This document shows positions 9,094 to 18,000 of a stretch of DNA of 48,354 nt, one piece after another. This stretch comes from an uncultured Bacteroidota bacterium. Its GTDB lineage: Bacteria > Bacteroidota > Bacteroidia > Bacteroidales > P3. Position 1 is the stretch's first letter, and each line of letters begins with the position of its first letter. The DNA is taken from the NCBI GenBank assembly GCA_902775135.1, contig CACYKY010000017.1:1-48354 (forward strand), given 5' to 3'. Under the pieces are notes generated by a model. The model was given only the letters and a program-made list of their open reading frames with translations, had not been told where the DNA came from and made no database searches. Position numbers and translations under genes: made by a program.

Positions 9094-9378
9094 ATGAAAA
9101 AAGAAACAAGCATGGAGAACAAATCTGCCATCCAGCAAGAAGAAAACGGCAAACGCTTCCAGTTTGCCTTCGGCCGCATCAACTACATCCTCATGATTGC
9201 CGGCCTCGTCGTCCTCGCCCTGGGATACATCCTCCTCAGCGGCGGCGGCAGCGACGACCCCAACACCTTCAATCCCGCCATGTTCGACAACCGTCGTCTC
9301 GTCCTCGCACCCATCCTCATCATCGTGGGCTTCGTGGTCGAAATCCTGGCCATCATGTACAAAAGCAAGAAACAATAA
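9094..9378 (+). CDS. DUF3098 small membrane protein
   Basis: A 94-residue protein with two membrane helices (about 30-48 and 69-88) around a short loop G-G-G-S-D-D-P-N-T-F-N-P-x-M-F-D-N-R-R, which is typical of DUF3098. Both ends face the same side, probably the cytoplasm. Function is not established; its place between ftsX and uppP, conserved in Bacteroidota, suggests an envelope role. A second ATG at 9112 gives a shorter form; I keep 9094. Confidence 0.88.
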   Translation: MKKETSMENKSAIQQEENGKRFQFAFGRINYILMIAGLVVLALGYILLSGGGSDDPNTFNPAMFDNRRLVLAPILIIVGFVVEILAIMYKSKKQ

Positions 9379-9394
9379 CTAAATAGTCTTCACT

Positions 9395-10195
9395 ATGGAT
9401 TGGTTGCAAGCGCTCATCCTGGGCATCATCCAGGGACTCACCGAATATCTTCCCGTCTCCTCCAGCGGCCATCTGGCCATCGGAGCCAACCTCTTCGGCA
9501 TGAGTGGCGAAGAGAACCTCACCTTCACCGTCGCCGTTCATGTGGCTACGGTACTCAGCACCGTCGTCATCCTCTGGAAGGAAATCGTGTGGATTTTCGC
9601 CGACATCTTCAAGTGGAAATGGAACGAGGGTATGCGGTATGCCGTCAACATCCTCATCTCCATGATCCCCGTAGCCATCGTGGGCTTGCTGTTCAAGGAC
9701 AAGGTGGAGGCCATCTTCGGTAGCGGCCTCCTCGTGGTGGGCATCTGCCTGCTGGTCACCGCTTCCCTGCTGGCTTTCAGCTACTGGGCCAAGCCGCGCC
9801 AGCGCGAGAATATCTCGCCCCTGCACGCCTTCATCATCGGTATCGCCCAGGCCCTCGCCGTGCTGCCGGGCCTCTCGCGTTCGGGCTCCACCATCGCCAC
9901 CGGTCTCCTCCTCGGCAACAAGAAAGAGCGCCTCGCACAGTTCTCTTTCCTCATGGTCATTCCCCCCATCCTCGGCGAAGCCCTCCTCGATGTGAAGGAT
10001 ATGGCCGAAATGGGTGTCTCGCAAGCTATGGCCGGCCTCTCGCCCGTGGCCCTCGCCGTCGGATTCCTCGCAGCCTTCATCAGCGGCTGCCTGGCATGCA
10101 AGTGGATGATCAACATCGTGAAGAAAGGCAAGCTCATCTGGTTCGCCCTCTACTGCGCCATCGTCGGTGTCGCCACCATCATCTTCAGCTTCTAA
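9395..10195 (+). CDS. uppP: Undecaprenyl-diphosphatase
   Basis: A 266-residue polytopic membrane protein of the BacA/UppP family. Both signature regions are present: [18 protein letters not shown] (about residues 10-27, with Glu17 and His26) and [18 protein letters not shown] in the second half. It dephosphorylates undecaprenyl pyrophosphate so the carrier lipid can be reused in peptidoglycan and surface glycan synthesis. The stop codon directly abuts the truB ATG, so the two are almost surely co-transcribed. Confidence 0.97.
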   Translation: MDWLQALILGIIQGLTEYLPVSSSGHLAIGANLFGMSGEENLTFTVAVHVATVLSTVVILWKEIVWIFADIFKWKWNEGMRYAVNILISMIPVAIVGLLFKDKVEAIFGSGLLVVGICLLVTASLLAFSYWAKPRQRENISPLHAFIIGIAQALAVLPGLSRSGSTIATGLLLGNKKERLAQFSFLMVIPPILGEALLDVKDMAEMGVSQAMAGLSPVALAVGFLAAFISGCLACKWMINIVKKGKLIWFALYCAIVGVATIIFSF

Positions 10196-11002
10196 ATGGT
10201 CACCCTCGAGCAGCTGCAGGCGGGTATCGTCATCCCCGTCGACAAACCCCGCCAGTGGACCTCCTTCCAGGCCGTCAACAAGATTAAATCTGTAGTTCGC
10301 AACACCTACGGCCTTAAAAAATTCAAGATAGGCCATGCCGGTACCCTCGACCCCCTGGCCACAGGCCTCCTGCTCGTCTGCATAGGCAAAGCCACCAAGA
10401 CCATCCCGCAGCTGCAGGACGGCGACAAGGTCTACACCGGCACCCTCGTCCTCGGTGCCACCACCCCCTGCTACGACCTCGAGCGTCCCGTCGACCACTA
10501 TTTCCCCTTCGAGCACATCAACGCCGAGTTGCTGAACGAGACCGTCCGTCAGTTCACCGGCACCATCCTTCAGGTGCCGCCCATGTTCAGCGCCGTCAAG
10601 ATCGACGGCCAGCGGGCTTACGAGTACGCCCGCACCGACGACCCCTCGGTCACCATCCAACCCAAGCCCGTCAACGTCTACAGCTTCGAGATCACCGCCT
10701 TCCGCGAGGGATCGACACATAACGCTCCTGCTGCCCCCCATACACCGTCGCCCCAAGACATACCCTCGAAAAACCTCTACCAGCACCCGCTCGGCGAAGT
10801 CCCCGCCCATCTGCCGCAAGCCGACTTCCGCATCCATTGCGGCAAAGGCACCTATATCCGCAGCTTGGCACGCGACCTGGGCGAAGCCCTCGGCAGCGGC
10901 GCCTTCCTCAGCGCCCTCCGCCGCGAACAGGTGGGCTCCTACTCCATCGCCGACGCCATTCAGCTCGACGACGTAGCCTCCTACCTCCACAACCTCGCCT
11001 GA
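10196..11002 (+). CDS. truB: tRNA pseudouridine(55) synthase TruB
   Basis: A 268-residue enzyme that makes pseudouridine 55 in the T-arm of tRNAs. KIGHAGTLDPLATGLLLVC carries the catalytic aspartate (Asp52); QVPPMFSAVKIDGQRAYEYAR and GKGTYIRSLARDLGE are the other TruB motifs. Between about residues 176 and 210 is a proline-rich stretch, low in conserved residues, that is not usual for TruB. The ATG immediately follows the uppP stop with no spacer. Many Bacteroidota have queA next; here the operon ends and a promoter for another gene follows. Confidence 0.96.
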   Translation: MVTLEQLQAGIVIPVDKPRQWTSFQAVNKIKSVVRNTYGLKKFKIGHAGTLDPLATGLLLVCIGKATKTIPQLQDGDKVYTGTLVLGATTPCYDLERPVDHYFPFEHINAELLNETVRQFTGTILQVPPMFSAVKIDGQRAYEYARTDDPSVTIQPKPVNVYSFEITAFREGSTHNAPAAPHTPSPQDIPSKNLYQHPLGEVPAHLPQADFRIHCGKGTYIRSLARDLGEALGSGAFLSALRREQVGSYSIADAIQLDDVASYLHNLA

Positions 11003-11136
11003 GGCCCCTGTCAACCAGTCACTTCCTCCAGCCTTTCTCAAAAAAAAGCATGATGGATGTCGAGCAAATCCCATCTTGGGTGGGTGCGAAACAAGGGTAA
11101 AAATAAAATATTTTTCGCCCATTCAAAAAAAAATGC

Positions 11137-11144
11137 TATCTTTG
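11137..11144 (+). promoter_or_regulatory. Promoter -7 box for the DUF349 gene
   Basis: TATCTTTG followed by C, in an AT-rich stretch of the 228-bp gap after truB. It leaves a leader of about 80 bases before the ATG at 11231. An AT-only palindrome (AAAAATA-AAA-TATTTTT, 11099-11115) sits just upstream, over the expected -33 region. Confidence 0.6.
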
Positions 11145-11230
11145 CATTTGCTCTTCGAATAGGGGAGCGCGAGTTTTAAACCTTTAACTTATTATTATAT
11201 AAGTAGTTCTACAAACAAAAAACCATCAAG

Positions 11231-13225
11231 ATGGAAGAGACCAACAACCTGCAGAACACCCCCGAAGAGGTTCTGCCGCACCCTGAGAACGCCGCCACAG
11301 ACGTGGAGACGAACGCTGTTTCAGCCGCCGTCGAGGCAGCCGAAACCCCTATTGCCACCCCCGAGACGGCAGAGACCCCTGTCGTCGAGGCTCCGGAAGG
11401 ACCCTCCAACGCCGAGCAGCCGGCAGCCCCCGAAGCTGCGGAAGAGCCGGCAACCCCCGAAGCCGAAGCCGAGCCTGAACCCGACTACAGCGCCTGCACC
11501 CGCGAGGAGCTGGTCGAAGCCATGAAGGAACTCATGGGTCAGGACATCCAGAAAATCAGAAACCGCGTGGCCGCCATCCGCACCCGTTTCAACGAACTGA
11601 ACCGCGAGGTGCAGAACGCCGCCTTCGAGAAATTCATCGCCGAAGGGGGCAACAAGGACGACTACCAGTACGAAAACGACGCTGTGGCTGAGGAGATGCA
11701 CCGCCTGCACGACCAATACCGCGCCGCACGCCAGAAATACCTCGACGACCTCGAGCAGCAGAAGAAACAGAACCTCGAGGCCAAGCAGGCCCTTATCGAA
11801 GAGATGCGCCAACTCATCGACTCCGAAGAGGAGCAGGTGCGCACCGCTATGGACAAGTTCAACAACATCCAGGAGCGCTGGAAAGCCATCGGCGAGGTGC
11901 CCCGCGAGCAGATGAACGACCTCTGGCAGAACTACCACTTCCAGATTGAACAATTCTTCAACAAACTGAAAATCAACCGCGAGCTCCGCGCCCTCGACCA
12001 GAAGCGCAACCTCGAGGAGAAGATAAAACTGTGCGAAAGCGCCGAAGAACTCATCATGGAGCCGTCGGTCACCAAGGCCTTCAAGGGCCTGCAGGACCTC
12101 CGTGCCCGCTGGAAAGAGATAGGCCCCGTGCCCACAGAGCAGAACGAGGACATCTGGCAGCGCTTCTGCAACGCCGCCAACCAGATCGACGAGCGCCGCA
12201 AAGAATACTACGACCAGCGCAAGGAAGAGCTGGACAACAACCTGCTAGCCAAGCAGGCCCTGGTGGACAAGGCCGCCGAACTCACCGAGAAGCGCCCCGA
12301 AACCACCAAGGAATGGAACGACACCACCACCGCCCTCGACGAGCTGCTGAAAGTGTGGAAGACCATCGGTCCCGTGCCCCGCGAGGTGAACGAGGAGATT
12401 TGGACCAAGTTCAAGGGCATGATCGACAAGCACTACAGCGACAAGAAGGAATACTTCGGCGCCATCCGCGACGAGCAGGAGAGCAACTACCAGAAGAAGA
12501 TAGACCTCTGCCTCAAGGCCGAAGCCATCGCCAAACGCGAGGACTGGAAACACGCCACCGAGGAGCTGCTCCAGCTGCAGCAGGAGTGGAAGACCATTGG
12601 CACCACCAGCCGCAAGGTGAGCGAGAAGGTGTGGCAGCGCTTCCGCAAAGCCTGCGACGAGTTCTTCGCCAAGAAGGGCGAGTTCTTCGCCGAGCGCCGC
12701 AGCTCCGAGAGCGAGAACCTGGCCGCCAAGGAGGCCATCATCGCCGAGCTCAAGGCCCACCAGTTTGGTGAGAACCGAGAGGAGAACCTCAGCGCCATCA
12801 AGGAATTCCAGCGCCGCTGGGCCGAGGTGGGATTCGTCCCCATGGCCGAGAAGGAGCGTCTGCAGAAAGAGTTCCGCGGCGAGATCGACCGCATCTTCGA
12901 GCAGCTGAAAATCAGCGCCCGCGAGGCCGAAGAGACCGCCTACCGCGAGCGTATCCGCAACGCCGGCGGCGACGCCCGCCGCTTCGTCAACAACGAGAAG
13001 CAGGAGCTGCAGGAGAAAATCGAGAAACTGCGCAGCGACCTGGCCCTCTGGGAGAACAACCTGGGCTTCCTGGCTTCGAGCAAGCAAGCCGACCTGCTGA
13101 AGCAGGAGTTCGAGAAGAAGATGCAGGGCGCTCGCCAGCAGATTGCGCTGATGCAGGCCAAGCTCCGCATCCTCAACGAGGCCGAAAAAGCCGAGAAAGA
13201 AGAGGCTACGAAAGATGCAGAATAA
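11231..13225 (+). CDS. DUF349 repeat protein
   Basis: A 664-residue, probably cytoplasmic, helical protein. The first ~90 residues are a low-complexity Glu/Ala/Pro tail rich in T-P-E and E-A-A. After it come five DUF349 units, each with a W-x-x-I/V-G core: RWKAIGEVP (about 217), RWKEIGPVP (about 294), VWKTIGPVP (about 375), EWKTIGTTS (about 453), RWAEVGFVP (about 530). A long coiled-coil tail (about 575-664) closes it. The family is common in Bacteroidota and Actinobacteria; its role is unknown. It has its own promoter, and its last 11 bases overlap the start of the GldB-like gene. Confidence 0.88.
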   Translation: MEETNNLQNTPEEVLPHPENAATDVETNAVSAAVEAAETPIATPETAETPVVEAPEGPSNAEQPAAPEAAEEPATPEAEAEPEPDYSACTREELVEAMKELMGQDIQKIRNRVAAIRTRFNELNREVQNAAFEKFIAEGGNKDDYQYENDAVAEEMHRLHDQYRAARQKYLDDLEQQKKQNLEAKQALIEEMRQLIDSEEEQVRTAMDKFNNIQERWKAIGEVPREQMNDLWQNYHFQIEQFFNKLKINRELRALDQKRNLEEKIKLCESAEELIMEPSVTKAFKGLQDLRARWKEIGPVPTEQNEDIWQRFCNAANQIDERRKEYYDQRKEELDNNLLAKQALVDKAAELTEKRPETTKEWNDTTTALDELLKVWKTIGPVPREVNEEIWTKFKGMIDKHYSDKKEYFGAIRDEQESNYQKKIDLCLKAEAIAKREDWKHATEELLQLQQEWKTIGTTSRKVSEKVWQRFRKACDEFFAKKGEFFAERRSSESENLAAKEAIIAELKAHQFGENREENLSAIKEFQRRWAEVGFVPMAEKERLQKEFRGEIDRIFEQLKISAREAEETAYRERIRNAGGDARRFVNNEKQELQEKIEKLRSDLALWENNLGFLASSKQADLLKQEFEKKMQGARQQIALMQAKLRILNEAEKAEKEEATKDAE

Positions 13226-14192
13226 GCATATACATAAGCTTCAACAATGGCAGAGACACACTTGGTTGTGTCTCTGCATTGTTGTGACAGGATTGTGTGC
13301 CGCCAGCTGCGGCGAGAAGGCAGCGCCCGTGAAAATCCATCGGTTCGAGCAGTTCCTGTTCGCCAACGAGGGCAACGCCGCCGACTTCAACACACCGCTG
13401 CTCAACTACAATCCCGTCGACCCGGCCTTCATGGCCGCACTCAACGACTTCCGCGACGACCCCATGGTGCGCCGCCTATACGCCGTCACCGACAGCCTCT
13501 ACCACGACCTCTCGTGGCTCGAGCAGGATTTGGGCGACGCTATGGCTCGCGCCCACGAACTTTGTCCGGAGGTGTCCTACAGCTACTTCTACACCCTCGT
13601 CACCGCCGACCTGGGCAACTACCCCAACCGCATCTTCAGCAACCTCACCGACATGGCCATCAGCATCGACAACTATGCCCTCGGCCATGTGGAGGAATTG
13701 CAGCGTTTCGGCATACCGTCCTACATCACACGCCTCTGCCGACGCGAGTACATCGCCGCCGACGTGATGGCCGCTGCCGCCCGCAACCACATCGAGCTGC
13801 CCGAGGGCGACATGACCTTCCTGGATTACGCCATCGCCGAAGGCAAGACGCTCTATTTCCTCGACCAGGTGCTGCCGTCGACGCCCGACACCATCAAGCT
13901 CCGCTACAGCCAAGCCCAGCTCGATTGGATGACCGAGAACGCCGAGAACGTGTGGGGATGGCTCATACAGAACAAGGTGCTCTTCAGCAACGACATGACG
14001 CAGCTGAACAACCTCGTGGACGACGCCCCCAAGACCAACGCCTTCGGCGACGGGTCGGCGCCCCGCACCAACGCATGGCTCGGATGGCAGATCGTGCGGC
14101 AATACATGAAAAAAACCGGTGTGTCGATGAGCGCTCTCTTCGCCGATACCGACAGCCGCAAGATACTGGAGACATCCGGGTGGCGGCCGTAA
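13215..14192 (+). CDS. GldB-like lipoprotein
   Basis: A 325-residue lipoprotein: long signal region ending LCAASC with Cys32 as the lipidation site. The body resembles the gliding-motility lipoprotein GldB family, from motifs such as FLDQVLPSTPDTIKLRYS, WGWLIQNKVLF and NAWLGWQIVRQYM near the C-terminus. GldB is needed for gliding in Flavobacterium johnsoniae, and homologues occur in non-gliding Bacteroidales; whether it serves type IX secretion here is unknown, although T9SS cargo is present in the window. It overlaps the DUF349 gene by 11 bases. A strong inverted repeat lies within its signal-peptide codons. Family assignment is from motif memory, so moderately sure. Confidence 0.72.
   Translation: MQNKHIHKLQQWQRHTWLCLCIVVTGLCAASCGEKAAPVKIHRFEQFLFANEGNAADFNTPLLNYNPVDPAFMAALNDFRDDPMVRRLYAVTDSLYHDLSWLEQDLGDAMARAHELCPEVSYSYFYTLVTADLGNYPNRIFSNLTDMAISIDNYALGHVEELQRFGIPSYITRLCRREYIAADVMAAAARNHIELPEGDMTFLDYAIAEGKTLYFLDQVLPSTPDTIKLRYSQAQLDWMTENAENVWGWLIQNKVLFSNDMTQLNNLVDDAPKTNAFGDGSAPRTNAWLGWQIVRQYMKKTGVSMSALFADTDSRKILETSGWRP
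13245..13281 (+). other. Strong hairpin inside the signal-peptide codons of the GldB-like gene
   Basis: GCAGAGACACA (13250-13260) pairs perfectly with TGTGTCTCTGC (13267-13277) across a 6-base loop. CAAT (13245-13248) and ATTG (13278-13281) extend the stem to 15 bp with a single bulged G at 13249. It lies 20 bases after the DUF349 stop and 30 bases into the downstream coding frame. There is no T-run, so it is not an ordinary intrinsic terminator. Confidence 0.7.
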
Positions 14193-14194
14193 TC

Positions 14195-14240
14195 AGTTGA
14201 GAGTTTTAAGTTGAGAGTATATAACTATCAATGACTATCA
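14195..14240 (+). repeat. Short 14-bp and 10-bp direct repeats before the LTA-synthase-like gene
   Basis: AGTTGAGAGTTTTA (14195-14208) is followed directly by AGTTGAGAGTAT (14209-14220), a 14-bp (2 x 7) period. ACTATCA then occurs at 14224-14230 and 14234-14240, the second copy within the first codons of the next gene. Together they fill the short gap after the GldB-like gene. Confidence 0.6.
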
Positions 14241-16138
14241 TGACTAAAAAAGGACATAACACATATTTCTACCTGCTTTACAAGGTGCTGCTGGCCTTCT
14301 GTTCGCTGGAAGCCATGCAGATTCTCTTCCATGCTGCCAACAGCCATATCTTCCATCTCGAGTCCTTCGGCGAATGGGCCGGAATGCTGTGGGGCAACCT
14401 GGTGTTCGGCCTGGCAACGGTGTGCATGGTGCTGCTCCCCTTCGCGGTGCTGATGCTGCTGCCCATTCAGGCAAGGTGGAAAAAATGGTATCGCATCATC
14501 ACCGAGGTGCTCTACGTGGTCCCCGTGCTGTTCCTCCTGGTGGCACGCGCCGCCGACTCGGCCTACTACCAGTACACCTACCACATGCTCTCCAACGAGA
14601 TCTTCACCTATCTGGGCAACAGCGGCCCCATGGACAAGATGATACCCCACTTCATGGTGAACTATTGGTATGCCTTCGTCTTCGGCATTCTCATCATCGT
14701 GGCCTTCTTCGTCGTCAACCATCGCATCCGCCTCGCCAAGCGCAACCCCAACACCGTGATGACCAACGAACTCATTGGTCTCGCTTCGGGCCTCCTGCTG
14801 GTGTGGTTCCTCATGCGCGGAGGCTTCGGTCCCTTCCTCCAACTCGAGGATGCAGCCCGCTACTGCCAGCCGAAGAACATCCCCTTGGTGGGCAACAGCG
14901 GCTACAACATCGTCCGCACCCTCATGCGTCCGCAACTCGAGCCGCACAACTACATGTCCCACTCCGACGCCCTGCATCTCTACAACCCCGAAAACATCCC
15001 CCTGGCCGCCAAGACGGCCCCTGTGCTCGACACCACCCCCGACAGCCTCCGCACCCCGCCCCCCAACGTGGTGCTCATCATCGTCGAAAGCTTCGGACAG
15101 GAATACAGCGGCATCTACAACCACCTGCCCGGCGCCGACACCCGCACCCCCTTCCTCGATTCGCTGGCACGCTTCAGCACCGTCTATCAGGGCCGCTCCA
15201 ACGGCAAACGCTCCATCGAGGGCATCACCGCCATCAACACCGGCATCCCCACCTGGATGTACGTGCCCTTTGTAAACTGCACCTATCGCAACGACAACAT
15301 CCAAGGCATCCCCACCGTGCTCAACCGGCACGGCTACCACACCGCCTTCTTCCACGGGAGCCACAACGGCGTGATGGACTTCGACAAGGTCTGCGCCCGC
15401 ATCGGCTACAACGAATACCTCGGCAAGAACGAGTTTGAGGCCGACCCCAAGAGCCGTCCCGAGGACTTCGACGGCGTCTGGGGCATCTACGACGAGCCCT
15501 TCCTGCAGTATGTCGTCCGCCACACCAACACCTTCCGCCAGCCCTTCCTCACCACCGTCTTCACCGTCACCAGCCACGACCCCTTCCCTCTCCCCGACGC
15601 CTACAAGGAGTGCTTCCCCGAAGGACGCCACCAGATCCTCAAGTGCGTGGAATACATGGACAACGCCCTCCGCAAGTTCTTCGACGCCGCGCGCCGCCAA
15701 CCCTGGTTCTCCAACACCATCTTCATCATCACCGCCGACCATAGCGGTCCCGGCATCAGCCCCGAATATCACGGCTACGACGGCTGGTACCGCATCCCCA
15801 TGGTGGTCTTCGACGCCCGCCATCCCCAAGGACGTGTCTCCCAGCGCATCGTCCAGCAAACCGACCTCCTGCCTTCCATCATCGACTGGCTCGGCTTCGA
15901 CGACCGCACCCTGGCCTTCGGACAGAGCATCATGCAATCCGACCGCGGATGGCAGATCTACTTCGGCAACGACTACTTCTGCATGGTCAGCAACAACCCC
16001 GACAACCCCGCCGAGCATGACATCACCGTCATCAGCGGCCAGCGCGAATACGGCAAGCCCGAGGACCTCCGCTTCCTCAAAGCCGTACTGCAACAATATT
16101 TCGAACGTGTAATTGGTAACAAATTGACAGCACAATGA
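14231..16138 (+). CDS. LTA-synthase-like membrane sulfatase-fold phosphotransferase
   Basis: A 635-residue protein with about five membrane helices in residues 12-200 followed by a periplasmic alkaline-phosphatase/sulfatase-fold domain (about 275-590). Catalytic features are visible: VLIIVESFGQ (metal-binding Glu286), SNGKRSIEGI with the probable nucleophile Ser328 where LtaS uses Thr, and FIITADHSGPG (metal-binding Asp-His, about 503-504). The family transfers phosphoglycerol or phosphoethanolamine from phospholipids to glycans or lipids. Bacteroidota make no classical lipoteichoic acid, so the acceptor here is unknown. An alternative ATG at 14240 is possible. It overlaps the following lipid kinase by 4 bases (ATGA). 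Confidence 0.87.
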   Translation: MTIMTKKGHNTYFYLLYKVLLAFCSLEAMQILFHAANSHIFHLESFGEWAGMLWGNLVFGLATVCMVLLPFAVLMLLPIQARWKKWYRIITEVLYVVPVLFLLVARAADSAYYQYTYHMLSNEIFTYLGNSGPMDKMIPHFMVNYWYAFVFGILIIVAFFVVNHRIRLAKRNPNTVMTNELIGLASGLLLVWFLMRGGFGPFLQLEDAARYCQPKNIPLVGNSGYNIVRTLMRPQLEPHNYMSHSDALHLYNPENIPLAAKTAPVLDTTPDSLRTPPPNVVLIIVESFGQEYSGIYNHLPGADTRTPFLDSLARFSTVYQGRSNGKRSIEGITAINTGIPTWMYVPFVNCTYRNDNIQGIPTVLNRHGYHTAFFHGSHNGVMDFDKVCARIGYNEYLGKNEFEADPKSRPEDFDGVWGIYDEPFLQYVVRHTNTFRQPFLTTVFTVTSHDPFPLPDAYKECFPEGRHQILKCVEYMDNALRKFFDAARRQPWFSNTIFIITADHSGPGISPEYHGYDGWYRIPMVVFDARHPQGRVSQRIVQQTDLLPSIIDWLGFDDRTLAFGQSIMQSDRGWQIYFGNDYFCMVSNNPDNPAEHDITVISGQREYGKPEDLRFLKAVLQQYFERVIGNKLTAQ

Positions 16139-17016
16139 AAAAGAAAACCGCCATCATCGTCAACCCCATCTCCGGCATCGGCCGGCAGAAAAAGATAGAA
16201 TCCCTCCTGAAGGTCAACCTCAACCAGGACCTCTTCGACTACACCGTGCGCTACACCGAGCACATCCATCACGGCACCAACCTCGCCCGCGAGGCCGTCG
16301 ACCAGGGGTTCGACTGCGTGGTGGCCGTCGGCGGCGACGGCAGCGTCAACGATGTGGCCCAGGGCCTCAAGGACAGCGGCGTCACCATGGGCATCATCCC
16401 CTGCGGCAGCGGCAACGGCCTGGCACGCACCCTCAAGATACCCCTCAAGCCCGCCCTCGCCATCCGCATGCTCAACCAGATGAACGAGATCGCCATCGAT
16501 TCCATCGTCATCAACGACAGCTGGCTCTGCGTCAACGCCGCCGGCGTGGGCTTCGACGCCTACATCGCGCGCCTCATGCATGCCGCCAAAACCCGCGGCT
16601 TCGCGGCCTACACCAACCTCATCCTCCGCGAATACGCCTCCTACAAGTGCAACAACTACCGCCTGACCATCGACGACCGCACCATCGAGCGCAGCGCCTG
16701 GTTCATCGCCGTCGCCAACGGGCGCCAGTACGGCTACAACCTCGCCGTAGCCCCCAAGGCACAGCTCTGCGACGGCCTCATCGACATCAGCATCATCGAC
16801 AAGATCCCCCTCGACCACATCCCCATCACCGCACCCATGGCTTTCATGAACCTCCTCGACCACTCACAGCATGTCGAGATGTTCCGCGGCAAGGAGATCG
16901 TCATCGAGGGCAATGTCCACAAGTGGGTCAACATCGACGGCGAAGGCGAGAACCTCGGCAAAGAGCTCCATTTCGTCAACCACCCCCGTTCCGTCAAGAT
17001 CTACGCCCACAAATAG
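16135..17016 (+). CDS. Diacylglycerol/lipid kinase family protein (YegS/BmrU type)
   Basis: A 293-residue soluble kinase of the diacylglycerol-kinase catalytic family. Nucleotide-binding signatures are intact: IIVNPISGIGRQKK at the N-terminus, VAVGGDGSVNDVAQGL (GGDGS at 66-70) and GIIPCGSGNGLARTL (about 87-100). The C-terminal half (about 120-290) is the usual beta-sandwich with WFIAVANGRQYGYN. It probably phosphorylates diacylglycerol or a similar lipid at the inner membrane. Its ATG lies inside the stop of the LTA-synthase-like gene (ATGA overlap), implying coupled expression; phosphoglycerol transfer from phosphatidylglycerol would release diacylglycerol, which this enzyme could recycle. 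Confidence 0.9.
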   Translation: MKKKTAIIVNPISGIGRQKKIESLLKVNLNQDLFDYTVRYTEHIHHGTNLAREAVDQGFDCVVAVGGDGSVNDVAQGLKDSGVTMGIIPCGSGNGLARTLKIPLKPALAIRMLNQMNEIAIDSIVINDSWLCVNAAGVGFDAYIARLMHAAKTRGFAAYTNLILREYASYKCNNYRLTIDDRTIERSAWFIAVANGRQYGYNLAVAPKAQLCDGLIDISIIDKIPLDHIPITAPMAFMNLLDHSQHVEMFRGKEIVIEGNVHKWVNIDGEGENLGKELHFVNHPRSVKIYAHK

Positions 17017-17039
17017 TCCCAACGCAATCCGTCATCCCC

Positions 17040-17345
17040 ATGATAGTCTTTTCCACCAATCCCGACTTCCATTTCGACGAGCCGCAGGCCGAACCCGAAA
17101 CCCTCGCCCCAGAGCGCCAGAAACTACGCGTGAGCATCGAGCGCAAGGGTCGCGGCGGCAAGACGGCCACCCTCGTGCGTGGTTTCGTCGGCTCCGACGA
17201 CGACCTCCAGGCGCTAGCCAAACAACTCAAGACCCGCTGCGGCACCGGCGGCTCCGCCAAAGAGGGCGAAATCATCATCCAGGGCGAAGTGAAGGACAAA
17301 GTCGTCGCCCTCCTGCTTTCCCTCGGATACAGCAACAGTAAATAA
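17040..17345 (+). CDS. SUI1/eIF1-family translation factor (YciH-like)
   Basis: A 101-residue protein. After a ~30-residue leader comes the SUI1 fold: LRVSIERKGRGGKTATLVRG (about 32-51), then CGTGGSAKEGEIIIQGEVKD, matching bacterial YciH-type SUI1 proteins, which are related to eIF1 and bind the small ribosomal subunit. The bacterial role is not settled. I start at the ATG at 17040, 23 bp after the lipid kinase; the longer in-frame extension upstream only shadows the kinase gene. It converges on the NlpC/P60 gene with a 9-bp gap, leaving no room for a separate terminator. Confidence 0.9.
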   Translation: MIVFSTNPDFHFDEPQAEPETLAPERQKLRVSIERKGRGGKTATLVRGFVGSDDDLQALAKQLKTRCGTGGSAKEGEIIIQGEVKDKVVALLLSLGYSNSK

Positions 17346-17354
17346 AACTCACAC

Positions 17355-17948
17355 TTATTTCTTCACCCGTCCGCCCTTGTAGAAGTGCTTCTGCCAGTAG
17401 GTGTTATCCAGACGGCTGACGCTGACGCCGTTGCTGGTCGAAGCGTGGGCGAAGAGGCCCTCCTTCAGGTAGATGCCCACATGCGACACCTTACCCTTGC
17501 TATTGTTGAAGAACACCAGGTCGCCCTCTCTCAGCTGCGACTTGGCGATGAACGTCACGTTGCGTGTCATGTCGTTGGCGGTGCGGTTCAGGCTGATGCC
17601 GTACACCTGCTTGTAGATCACCCCCACAAATGCCGAGCAGTCGATACCGTTGCGGTCGGTGCCGCCGTACTTGTAGGGCACCCCCAGCCATGAGTTGATG
17701 GCCTCGTAGAGCTGCCTGTTGTCGCCGGGGCTGTAGCTGAGTCCCAGGGGGTTGCTCCCCCCGCCGGAGGCGTTGTCCACGGGACGCGCAATGACGGGGG
17801 TCTCGTTGACCATCTCGTCCACATAGAGCTGGCCGATGATGAAATCCTCCTCCTCCAGGTCGCGCGCCATGAAAGCCTTCAGCGTGTCGCACCCCGTCAG
17901 CAGCAGGATTCCCATCCCCATCCATAATATGTTCCGGTATTTCTTCAT
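17355..17948 (-). CDS. NlpC/P60 family lipoprotein (peptidoglycan endopeptidase)
   Basis: A 197-residue lipoprotein on the minus strand. The signal ends LLLTGC with Cys20 as lipid attachment, then a ~55-residue linker, then an NlpC/P60 domain (about 75-195). Catalytic residues are visible: Cys104 in GIDCSAFVG, His156 in KVSHVGIYL, and His168 in FAHAST. Enzymes of this type cleave stem peptides, usually between D-Glu and the diamino acid. It sits near an FtsB-like protein and a lytic transglycosylase on the same strand, fitting a role in wall turnover. The 157-bp gap to the FtsB-like gene suggests its own promoter; ATAGTTTG just upstream (complement of 18057-18064) is one base short of the consensus. 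Confidence 0.93.
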   Translation of the reverse strand: MKKYRNILWMGMGILLLTGCDTLKAFMARDLEEEDFIIGQLYVDEMVNETPVIARPVDNASGGGSNPLGLSYSPGDNRQLYEAINSWLGVPYKYGGTDRNGIDCSAFVGVIYKQVYGISLNRTANDMTRNVTFIAKSQLREGDLVFFNNSKGKVSHVGIYLKEGLFAHASTSNGVSVSRLDNTYWQKHFYKGGRVKK

Positions 17949-18000
17949 TAGTCCTTTTTATCAACCCGCAACGGCGATCCGTGATTAACTATTCTGCCTG

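Noticed and set aside
11099..11115. AAAAATA-AAA-TATTTTT palindrome considered as a terminator after truB
   Set aside because: AT-only stem is too weak and lies about 100 bp downstream, in the AT-rich promoter region of the next gene.
14228..16135. A 635-codon open frame on the minus strand, almost coextensive with the LTA-synthase-like gene
   Set aside because: The sense frame has conserved catalytic motifs; the antisense frame is His/Val/Gly-rich low complexity, an effect of C-ending codons that avoid stops on the other strand.
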